Assembly: GCA_017992765.1 (NCBI GenBank)
Contig: JAGOOA010000023.1
Coordinates: 1-33,879, forward strand
DNA length: 33,879 nt
Origin: Syntrophorhabdaceae bacterium
Lineage (GTDB): Bacteria; Desulfobacterota; Syntrophorhabdia; Syntrophorhabdales; Syntrophorhabdaceae
Direction of reading: 5' to 3'
Shown here: piece by piece, positions 27,425 through 33,879 of the stretch
Layout: each line of letters opens with the position of its first letter
Position numbering within the stretch: the first letter of the stretch is position 1
Translations under genes and position numbers: made by a program
The notes under the pieces: model-generated
Told to the model about the DNA's origin: nothing
Seen by the model: only the letters and a program-made list of their open reading frames with translations
The model's database searches: none

Positions 27425-28450
27425 ATGAAGATCATCCCGAAGAAACTTCAGCAAATACTCATTATAATTATTATTATCATAGCCATCGGCACTGTTGGCT
27501 TTAAGGTCATCGGCGGGGAAAGCAAGAGCTTCCTCGATGCCCTTTACATGACGGCCATAACGATTACCACGGTCGGCTATGGGGATGTTATCGGCCTCGA
27601 TGATAAGCCGTACGGCAAGCTCTTTACGGTCATCTTCGTATTTATCGGCGCGGGCGCCATCGCCTACCTCTTCACGACGCTGGCCGCGTATATCATCGAG
27701 GGGGAACTGAGAAAGGTCTTCAGGAGGAGAACCATGGAGAAACGCATAGCGAAGATGAAAGACCACTATATCATATGCGGCATAGGGATGGTGGGGCTTT
27801 ATGTCACCCATGAGCTGTTCATTACGAAGCGGCCGCTTGTCGCCATAGATACCGATGAATCCAAGCAGGAGCTGCTGAAGCTGCACGACCTGAACGTCGA
27901 CCTCCTTGTAGGCGATGCCACGGAGAACGAGGTGCTCTGGCAGGCCATGGTCGAAAAGGCGCACGGCCTCTTTGCCACGACGGATTCCGACAACGACAAC
28001 ATCGTAATTGTTCTCACCGCCCGGCAGCTGAACCCCAGCCTGAGGATCGTTGCGCGGTGCAATGACACGAAGAACACCGATAAGCTGCGGAGGGCGGGGG
28101 CAGATAATGTTGTTGCGCTCAACTTTATCGGGGGGTTAAGGATGGCGTCAGAGATGATAAGGCCTCACGTGACATCTTTCCTTGACATGATGCTCCGGGA
28201 CAAGGAATCGCCGATACGCGTTGAGGAGGTCCATATCACCAAAAATTCGCCCTATCTCGGAAAGCCGGTAAAGGAGATAGACTTTAAGATGATAGGCAAC
28301 ATCATGGTGATCTCAGCGCGCAGGTCGAACGGGGAATGGATATACAATCCTTACCCCGATACGGTCATCGAAAAAGATATGAAGCTTATCGTTATCGCGA
28401 CACCGGAGGAGAAGGAGATCCTGCGGTGCCATGTTTGCGGTGAATCGTAA
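27425..28450 (+). CDS. Potassium channel with RCK (TrkA) domains
   Basis: The 341-residue protein is a two-helix potassium channel joined to a cytoplasmic RCK module. TM1 is residues about 9-28 (a run of isoleucines), the selectivity filter is TVGYGD (49-54) and TM2 about 66-91. The RCK/TrkA-N Rossmann domain starts HYIICGIGMVG (Gly119, Gly121, Gly124) with acidic AIDTDE near 140-145, typical of NAD or nucleotide binding. TrkA-C follows at about 255-335. The layout matches MthK/Kch-like channels that gate on ligand binding. It has a TATAAT promoter and almost no leader. cooC follows after 17 bases, so it probably heads the run to recO. Confidence 0.94.
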   Translation: MKIIPKKLQQILIIIIIIIAIGTVGFKVIGGESKSFLDALYMTAITITTVGYGDVIGLDDKPYGKLFTVIFVFIGAGAIAYLFTTLAAYIIEGELRKVFRRRTMEKRIAKMKDHYIICGIGMVGLYVTHELFITKRPLVAIDTDESKQELLKLHDLNVDLLVGDATENEVLWQAMVEKAHGLFATTDSDNDNIVIVLTARQLNPSLRIVARCNDTKNTDKLRRAGADNVVALNFIGGLRMASEMIRPHVTSFLDMMLRDKESPIRVEEVHITKNSPYLGKPVKEIDFKMIGNIMVISARRSNGEWIYNPYPDTVIEKDMKLIVIATPEEKEILRCHVCGES

Positions 28451-28467
28451 TAAGGAAAACTACTCGC

Positions 28468-29244
28468 ATGAAGATAGCCATTTCAGGAAAGGGGGGAGTG
28501 GGGAAGACGACGCTGGCAGGTGTGATGGCGAGGATCCTCGGGGAAAGAGGGCATAAAGTGATCGCCATTGACGCCGACCCGGATTCGAACCTCGCAAGCG
28601 CCATCGGCATCAGCGAAGAACAGATGGAGGCCCTTCAACCCCTGGCGCAGATGAAAGAGTTCATAGAGGAGAGGACAGGGGCGAAGAAAGGGACATACGG
28701 GGCGTTCTTCCAGTTGAACCCGCGGGTCGATGACATACCTGAAACGTATTCTGTGGAGAAGGACGGCGTAAGGCTGATCCTGCTGGGCAACATCCCCCAG
28801 GGGGGAGGCGGTTGTTTCTGCGCGGAGAACGCGCTCCTTCGAAGCCTCATGGCCTATGTTATGATCGAGAGGGACGAGTACGTTATCGTCGACATGGAGG
28901 CCGGGCTTGAGCATCTTGGAAGAGGGACAACGGAATATATGGATGCGCTGATCGTCGTCGTTGAGCCGGGACGCAGGAGCTTTCAAACCGCTTACCAGGT
29001 CAAAAGGCTCTCGGAGGACCTGAACATTAAACGGGTCTATATCGTCGGGAACAAGATCATGGATCAGGCCGACAGGTTGCTGATCAGGGAAAGTCTGAAG
29101 GACCTCACCTACCTTGGCGACATCGGGTACAACGAGAAGGTGGCGGAGGCCGATAAAAAAGGCCTGTCTCCCTACGATACGGACCTAAGGATAAAAGCAG
29201 AGGTGGAACAGATCCTTTCAGCCCTTGAGCAAGAGGTGAAATGA
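28468..29244 (+). CDS. cooC: CooC-type nickel ATPase (CO dehydrogenase maturation)
   Basis: CooC is a MinD-type P-loop ATPase that loads nickel into carbon monoxide dehydrogenase. The deviant Walker A is GKGGVGKTT (7-15), the switch region has IDADPDSNLA (34-43) and the nickel-binding CxC is Cys116 and Cys118 in GGGGCFCAENALLR, in the place expected for CooC1. DMEAGLEHLGRGT is also typical. Length 258 matches. No CODH or acetyl-CoA synthase gene lies in the window, so the client enzyme must be encoded elsewhere. AAGGA lies 12 bases before the ATG, and the stop overlaps plsC as ATGA. The presence of CooC suggests an anaerobe with nickel CODH. Confidence 0.92.
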   Translation: MKIAISGKGGVGKTTLAGVMARILGERGHKVIAIDADPDSNLASAIGISEEQMEALQPLAQMKEFIEERTGAKKGTYGAFFQLNPRVDDIPETYSVEKDGVRLILLGNIPQGGGGCFCAENALLRSLMAYVMIERDEYVIVDMEAGLEHLGRGTTEYMDALIVVVEPGRRSFQTAYQVKRLSEDLNIKRVYIVGNKIMDQADRLLIRESLKDLTYLGDIGYNEKVAEADKKGLSPYDTDLRIKAEVEQILSALEQEVK

Positions 29245-29957
29245 GGAAAGCCCTCTCTTCGCTGAATCTCCTGTTTACCACCGTATTCCTTTCCATTATT
29301 GCCCTTATCATATCTCCTTTTGACAGCAAGGGCAAAGTTATCCACAGGATAGCGAGGCTCTGGGCATCTACCCACATAAAGCTAGGCGGAATAAAGGTCG
29401 TAACGAGCGGCCTGGACAGGATTACAGCTCCTCCGTATATCTTCATGTGCAACCACCAGAGCGCCCTTGATATATACGGCCTTCTTTTCTCGCTGCCGCT
29501 CTCCTTTAGATGGATAGCAAAGAGGCAGCTCTTCCTTATCCCTTTTTTCGGATGGGCGCTGAAGAGGGCGGGGCATATAAGCATTGACAGGGAAAACCCG
29601 CGGGAGGCGCTCAAGGCCATGGATGAGGCTGCCCGAAAGATAAGGGACGGGATGAACATCATTATCTTTCCGGAAGGCACAAGAAGCAGGGACGGAAGCC
29701 TGCTCCCTTTTAAAAAGGGAGGCTTTTCCCTTGCCCTGCGCGCCATGGTCCCCATTGTGCCCGTCGGCATTGTGGGCACAAGCACGCTCCAGCCAAAAGG
29801 CAGTTTCATTCCCGCAGGAAAAGGGGTAATATACATTCATATAGGAGAACCCATACCATTGGAGGGAATGGGCCGCTCGGCAAAAGGCGAGCTAATGAAC
29901 AGCGTGAGGGCGAACATAGAGAGGCTCATGCAAAAAGGCGAAAGCAGCAATGACTGA
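29241..29957 (+). CDS. plsC: 1-acyl-sn-glycerol-3-phosphate acyltransferase (PlsC)
   Basis: PlsC acylates lysophosphatidic acid to phosphatidic acid at the inner membrane. The 238-residue protein has an N-terminal hydrophobic segment (about 9-27). The catalytic HX4D motif is NHQSALD (His72, Asp77), the substrate-binding block is FPEGTRSRDG (143-152) and the last conserved block is VPIVPVGIVGT. GAGGTGAA lies just upstream of the ATG, which overlaps cooC by 4 bp. ftsK follows after 32 bases. The association with cooC is probably positional only. Confidence 0.95.
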   Translation: MRKALSSLNLLFTTVFLSIIALIISPFDSKGKVIHRIARLWASTHIKLGGIKVVTSGLDRITAPPYIFMCNHQSALDIYGLLFSLPLSFRWIAKRQLFLIPFFGWALKRAGHISIDRENPREALKAMDEAARKIRDGMNIIIFPEGTRSRDGSLLPFKKGGFSLALRAMVPIVPVGIVGTSTLQPKGSFIPAGKGVIYIHIGEPIPLEGMGRSAKGELMNSVRANIERLMQKGESSND

Positions 29958-29989
29958 CAGGCGATGATGGGAACGGGAAGGTTTGCCGC

Positions 29990-32020
29990 ATGTCAACGGA
30001 ACTGAAAAAAGAGATCATAGGGGTAGGCCTGCTGGGGGCCTTTATCTTCCTCTTTGTAAGCCTTGTCTCCTACCATCCCCTTGACCCGTCGTTTCACACG
30101 GCTGCCGGGGGGGCAACGAGGAACCTCTGCGGCAAGGCAGGCTCGTACATCGCCGACCTTCTGATCCAGGTGTTCGGGATGATGAGCTACGCCATTGCCG
30201 CCGTCGCACTGTTTTTCGGACTGCTGTACCTGAAGAAGAAAGAGCCTCCGCATATACTGGTCTTCTCGGCAGGGCTGGTGCTGCTTTTTCTGGCGCTTAC
30301 CTCTCTTTTCCAGATCGTTATCGGCAAGATTCACCTGAGAGGTGTTCCTGTCGAATTCTCCGGCTTTCTCGGCTCTCTCCTCGAGAGGGCGCTGATGTAC
30401 GCATTCAATTATTTCGGCAGCATCCTTATATCCGCTATCATTCTCCTCATCTCGATATTCCTGATCATCCAGGCACCGCTCCTGTCTATCCTTGAAGAGA
30501 GGATCGCGCGGAGGAAGGTTGTCGAGCGCAGGAGGGAGATCAAGGTAACGGAGGAGAAAAAGGAGGAGCCGAAGGCGGAGAAAAAGGCCGCAGCCGTTCA
30601 GGAGACCTTCGAGTTCTTCAAGGAGATAGGGCCATATAAGCTCCCGCCGACGTCATTGCTTGATCCTGTTGAGAGGAAAGAGGTGAAGGTTGACAAGGAG
30701 AGCATCCAGGCCAACGCGAGCATACTCGAGAAGAAATTGAAGGACTACGGGATTGACGGAAAGGTCACGGAGGTCAGGCCGGGCCCCGTGATCACCATGT
30801 ACGAATTTGAGCCTGCGCCCGGCATCAAGGTGAGCAGGATCGCCAACCTTGCAGACGACCTTGCGATGGCCTTAAGCTCCGTATCGATACGGATCATTGC
30901 CCCCATACCCGGGAAGTCGGTGGTCGGCATAGAGATCCCCAATACGGTACGGCAGACGGTCTACCTGCGGGAGATCATCGAGTCGGATATGTTCGCCTCG
31001 TCACATTCACACCTCACGCTTGCCCTCGGTAAGACGATATCGGGGGAACCTTACGTTGCGGAACTTACAAAGATGCCACACCTGCTCGTTGCCGGTGCCA
31101 CGGGCTCGGGGAAAAGCGTCTCCCTCAACAGCATGATATGCAGCATCCTCTTCAAGGCAACGCCCACGAACGTACGGTTTCTCATGATCGACCTGAAGAT
31201 GCTCGAGCTGTCGTTCTACGAAGGCATACCCCACCTCCTCCTTCCCGTGGTGACGAACCCGAAGAACGCGAAAACGGCGCTCAGGTGGATGACCGATGAG
31301 ATGGAGCGCCGGTACTCGATGATGGCCGAAAAGGGCGTGAGGAACATAGAGAAATACAACCAGAAGATGGTGAAGCAGGAGTCGGAGACGATCCCCTACA
31401 TCGTTGTCGTTATCGATGAGCTCGCAGACCTGATGATGGTCTCGCCGAAGGAGGTCGAGGAATATATCGCGCGGCTGGCGCAGATGGCAAGGGCATCGGG
31501 CATCCACCTTATCCTTGCCACCCAGAGGCCTTCCGTGGACGTCCTGACGGGCATCATCAAGGCAAACTTCCCTGCGAGGATCTCATGCAAGGTCTTTTCC
31601 AAGGTGGATTCACGGACGATCCTCGATACCAACGGCGCAGAGAGCCTCCTCGGGTTCGGGGACCTGCTCTTTTTAAGCCCGGGTATCGGGAGGCTGCAGA
31701 GGCTCCACGGGCCTTTTGTCTCCGAAGGCGAGATACGGCGCATCGTTGAGTTTCTGAAACAGCAGGGGACCCCCACATACCACCAGGAGATACTGGAGGA
31801 AAAGGAAGAAGAGGATGGGGGGGAAGAGATGGATGATGAAAAATACCAGGAGGCGGTAGAGTTCGTCATGGCCAGGGGCGAGGCCTCCATCAGCATGATA
31901 CAGAGAAGGTTCAGGATCGGCTACAACAGGGCTGCGAGGATCATAGAGCGCATGGAGGCCGAAGGGGTCGTCGGCCCATCGGATGGAGTAAAGTCGAGAG
32001 AGGTGTTGAAGAGACAGTGA
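29990..32020 (+). CDS. ftsK: DNA translocase FtsK/SpoIIIE
   Basis: FtsK is a division-septum DNA pump that clears and resolves chromosome ends. Four membrane segments lie in the first 165 residues (about 9-28, 63-81, 88-111 and 145-163), followed by a short charged linker (170-205). The motor has the alpha domain, Walker A GATGSGKS (369-376), and Walker B VVVIDELADLMM. ATQRPSVDVLTG and LHGPFVSEGEI are typical. The C-terminal gamma winged helix (about 610-670) reads RRFRIGYNRAARIIERMEAE, the DNA-sequence reader. Length 676 is at the short end because the linker is compact. Its stop overlaps lolA as GTGA. Confidence 0.97.
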   Translation: MSTELKKEIIGVGLLGAFIFLFVSLVSYHPLDPSFHTAAGGATRNLCGKAGSYIADLLIQVFGMMSYAIAAVALFFGLLYLKKKEPPHILVFSAGLVLLFLALTSLFQIVIGKIHLRGVPVEFSGFLGSLLERALMYAFNYFGSILISAIILLISIFLIIQAPLLSILEERIARRKVVERRREIKVTEEKKEEPKAEKKAAAVQETFEFFKEIGPYKLPPTSLLDPVERKEVKVDKESIQANASILEKKLKDYGIDGKVTEVRPGPVITMYEFEPAPGIKVSRIANLADDLAMALSSVSIRIIAPIPGKSVVGIEIPNTVRQTVYLREIIESDMFASSHSHLTLALGKTISGEPYVAELTKMPHLLVAGATGSGKSVSLNSMICSILFKATPTNVRFLMIDLKMLELSFYEGIPHLLLPVVTNPKNAKTALRWMTDEMERRYSMMAEKGVRNIEKYNQKMVKQESETIPYIVVVIDELADLMMVSPKEVEEYIARLAQMARASGIHLILATQRPSVDVLTGIIKANFPARISCKVFSKVDSRTILDTNGAESLLGFGDLLFLSPGIGRLQRLHGPFVSEGEIRRIVEFLKQQGTPTYHQEILEEKEEEDGGEEMDDEKYQEAVEFVMARGEASISMIQRRFRIGYNRAARIIERMEAEGVVGPSDGVKSREVLKRQ

Positions 32021-32703
32021 ACAGAAGCGAGGGACGAGGGACGAGGGACGAGGGACGAAAAAACGTTTGTTTTATAAATATTCTGGTATGCCTGCTGATG
32101 ATCATATGCGCAGGCTTCGCAAATGTTCATGCGGCGGATCCTTCTTCGCCTTTCGACGGTTTGAAGAAGACCTATTCGGGGGTAAATTCGCTGGAGGCGG
32201 AATTTCACCAGAAGATATTCATCGCGAGCCTGAAAAAGGACAGGACATTCGAGGGGGATTTTTATTATAAACGTCATAAGGGTTTTTTATGGAAGTACAG
32301 GGCGCCGAAGGTGAAGTTCTTTCTTTATGACGGGCAGTACATGTGGCAGGGAGAGGATGAGAAGCCCTTTGTCGTAAAAGAGAGGATAAGAAAGGAGAAG
32401 ACGACGGGCACGTTCCTCGACCTTATCGAAGACATAGCGAGGATGGACGAGCTCTTCACGTTAAAGCAGCAGTCGATCGCAGGCAGCCTTGAAGTGCTGG
32501 AGATCGTGCCGAAGAAGGACAGCACGGTGAACGCGGCAAAGATCTGGATTGATAAACAAAATATTGTGCGGAAGATCGAGATCCATGAATTCACCGGCAA
32601 CATCAATACGATAGAATTTTCAGCGGTGAAGATCAACCGGGGCATCGACGATGGGCGGTTCATATACAGGCCGGAAAAAGGCAAGGAGATCGTGGAAAGA
32701 TAA
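32017..32703 (+). CDS. lolA: Outer-membrane lipoprotein carrier LolA
   Basis: LolA ferries lipoproteins across the periplasm. The 228-residue protein has a hydrophobic signal segment (about 17-34, CFINILVCLLMIICAGFA) with probable cleavage after VHA (39). The mature part shows the family pattern: SLEAEFHQ, the strand pair GDFYYKRHKGFLWKYRAPK, and LYDGQYMWQGEDE. The GTG start overlaps the ftsK stop by 4 bp. The unusually long n-region is coded by four perfect GAGGGAC units (32029-32056), a word also found in an intergenic gap here. The next in-frame ATG (32098) would leave a truncated signal. The recO ATG overlaps its stop as TAATG. Confidence 0.88.
   Translation: MNRSEGRGTRDEGRKNVCFINILVCLLMIICAGFANVHAADPSSPFDGLKKTYSGVNSLEAEFHQKIFIASLKKDRTFEGDFYYKRHKGFLWKYRAPKVKFFLYDGQYMWQGEDEKPFVVKERIRKEKTTGTFLDLIEDIARMDELFTLKQQSIAGSLEVLEIVPKKDSTVNAAKIWIDKQNIVRKIEIHEFTGNINTIEFSAVKINRGIDDGRFIYRPEKGKEIVER
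32029..32056 (+). repeat. Four perfect GAGGGAC tandem units inside the lolA signal region
   Basis: The unit is seven bases, so each copy is read in a different frame, giving the residues EGRGTRDEGR. The reverse complement word GTCCCTC occurs three times at 25262-25299. Confidence 0.9.
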
Positions 32704-33488
32704 TGGCGCTGCATAAGGATGAGGCGATAGTGCTGTTCAAGCGGTCGTATGGGGAGTCGGATAAGATCATCAGGCTCTTTACGCTGTCGTCGGGGAAGGT
32801 CGCTGCGATCGCGAAAGGCGCCAATAAAAGCCAGAAGAGGTTTGCCAATACCCTTGAGCCATTCAACCGCATCAGGGTTGAATACTTTGAGAAATATGGA
32901 AGGGGAATGGTGAGGATCGAGAACGCCGACATTATCGAAACGAACAGCGGCATCGAGGCGAGCCTGAAGAGGGCCTGCACGGCGGGTTTTTTCGTGGAGT
33001 TCGTCGACAGGCTGACGAAGGAGAGGGAGCGGCATGAGGACCTCTTCAATGTATTGGCAGAGGCGCTTGAGGGCATAAGAAGGACCGAGTTTACCTATGA
33101 CGATATACTCCATTATCAGCTCAGGATGCTTGGGATCCTCGGCTTCATGCCCAACTTCCACACCTGTGTCTATTGCGGGCAGGCTATGGCGGCAGATGAG
33201 AAGATATTCTTTTCCAGGGAAAGGGGCGGCATCCTCTGCCATAAGTGCGCACCATCGCTTCCCCACCAGGTCTGCGCTGAAGGCGTGATAGCAGGCATCG
33301 TATCCGTACAGCAGGCAAACGGCAACGCGGCAGGGCCTCAGGACGCCTGGGGATGCGCAGAAAATGGACCTTCATATCTGGACAACGGCTTTGAGAGGGT
33401 TGCGCAGGATATTATGGAGGGCTTCATGACCTTCCATCTTGATGTAGAGCTCAAATCCTACAGGATACTTAAGGGACTTATCGCTTAA
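32703..33488 (+). CDS. recO: DNA repair protein RecO
   Basis: RecO helps RecR load RecA at gaps. The N-terminal OB fold begins DEAIVLFKRSYGESDKIIRL, followed by AAIAKGANKSQKRFANTLEPF. The helical part carries the zinc site Cys155/Cys158 (CVYCG) and Cys179/Cys182 (CHKC). Length 261 is typical. Its ATG shares one base with the lolA stop (TAATG), so it is translationally coupled and closes the channel-to-recO run. Downstream lies an inverted pair of family A repeats. Confidence 0.95.
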   Translation: MALHKDEAIVLFKRSYGESDKIIRLFTLSSGKVAAIAKGANKSQKRFANTLEPFNRIRVEYFEKYGRGMVRIENADIIETNSGIEASLKRACTAGFFVEFVDRLTKERERHEDLFNVLAEALEGIRRTEFTYDDILHYQLRMLGILGFMPNFHTCVYCGQAMAADEKIFFSRERGGILCHKCAPSLPHQVCAEGVIAGIVSVQQANGNAAGPQDAWGCAENGPSYLDNGFERVAQDIMEGFMTFHLDVELKSYRILKGLIA

Positions 33489-33653
33489 ATCGCTCTCCAG
33501 CTTTCAGCTATCAGCGAACAGCAGTATATCGTATTTCGTAGTTCGTATATCGAACTACTTTTTACCTTTCACGGAGTTTCCCTTCACGCTTACGTTTTCT
33601 TTAGAATTTCGATATACTATATACGACATACGAAATACGATATTATACAGGAC
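33489..33653. repeat. Convergent gap with an inverted pair of family A repeats
   Basis: The direct copy (33523-33554: AGTATATCGTATTTCG, then TAGTTCGTATATCGAA) faces an inverted, slightly longer copy (about 33608-33648). The arms are about 53 bases apart and could form a cruciform or an RNA hairpin readable from either side. The word CAGCTTTCAGCTATCAGC (33499-33516) precedes it. It stands between two converging genes. Confidence 0.8.
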
Positions 33654-33879
33654 TTATTTTTTCTTCAGCAAGATCATTCCGTCCTGCACGTCCGCTTCGT
33701 ATCGCGATGAACGTTTGAGCTCTCCGGCAAGGTTATCGTCGAAGGTGTCGAGGATGATCACCATCCTGCCCCCCGGCTTCAGGTATGGCATGCCCCTTTT
33801 CACATATGCCTTTGTTGCCTCAGCGAGGGGATAGTTTTCTTCCCAGATATACTGGAGCGCAGGCTGGACAAAGATAAAA
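33654..33879 (-). CDS. Hypothetical protein, C-terminal 74 residues (partial)
   Basis: An open minus-strand frame enters at the right edge and ends at TAA 33656-33654. It reads in part FIFVQPALQYIWEENYPLAE, then YVKRGMPYLKPGGRMVIILD and ends VQDGMILLKKK. The KPGGRMVIILDTFDD stretch looks like a beta strand of a Rossmann-like or periplasmic domain. I do not recognise the family. The start lies outside the window. Confidence 0.75.
   Translation of the reverse strand, partial: FIFVQPALQYIWEENYPLAEATKAYVKRGMPYLKPGGRMVIILDTFDDNLAGELKRSSRYEADVQDGMILLKKK

Noticed and set aside
32325-33266. A 313-codon minus-strand open frame opposite lolA and recO
   Set aside because: Both plus-strand genes have family motifs and overlapping starts; the antisense frame has no recognisable domain and reflects codon bias.
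8931-33648. CRISPR array made of the 32-nt repeats
   Set aside because: Copies are kilobases apart, in both orientations and degenerate; there is no regular spacer and no cas gene.

Overview
The window carries 32 protein-coding genes (two cut by the window edges), no RNA genes, no CRISPR array and no recognisable transposase or integrase. It looks like the chromosome of a Gram-negative anaerobe of deltaproteobacterial type (the Syntrophorhabdus/Syntrophobacter/Geobacter kind of gene order). The pointers are LPS genes in the order pyrG-kdsA-kdsD-lptC-lptB, a B-type dihydroorotate dehydrogenase (pyrD with pyrK), a CooC nickel ATPase, a PflX-type radical SAM protein and a TRAP carrier. The exact taxon is an inference; there is no rRNA or other marker that settles it.

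Region 1 (1-8236, all minus strand) reads as one tightly packed run: an AlaC-type aminotransferase, homoserine dehydrogenase, an ApgM-type phosphoglycerate-mutase-like protein, CTP synthase, KDO-8-P synthase, arabinose-5-phosphate isomerase, an LptC protein with an LptA-like second half, and the first codons of lptB. It joins threonine-branch amino acid synthesis, CTP supply, KDO synthesis (which consumes CTP) and LPS export.

Region 2 (8414-14885, minus strand) holds an adenosine-specific-kinase family protein, a PflX-like radical SAM protein, recJ, pyrD-pyrK, and mobA-rimI. The genes are separated by gaps packed with short degenerate repeats, including a palindrome of about 150 bp just after rimI.

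Region 3 (15051-20153, plus strand) starts with a divergent promoter and holds a TRAP permease pair (dctQ, dctM) without a binding-protein gene, a secreted Cys-type arylsulfatase of about 812 residues, and a YajD-type HNH protein. Two clear hairpin terminators are present.

Region 4 (20263-27244) has a PurF-like protein whose glutaminase active site is missing, an unrecognised 124-residue protein, the heat-shock run hrcA-grpE-dnaJ (without dnaK), and htpG on the opposite strand.

Region 5 (27425-33488, plus strand) is a run of closely spaced or overlapping genes: a TrkA-domain potassium channel, cooC, plsC, ftsK, lolA and recO. A partial minus-strand gene of unknown function enters at the right edge.

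The most interesting items are the glutaminase-dead PurF-like protein, the ApgM-like protein directly behind hom (a candidate homoserine kinase), the LptC-LptA fused protein, and several families of dispersed intergenic repeat words. One of those words has entered the signal-peptide coding region of lolA.
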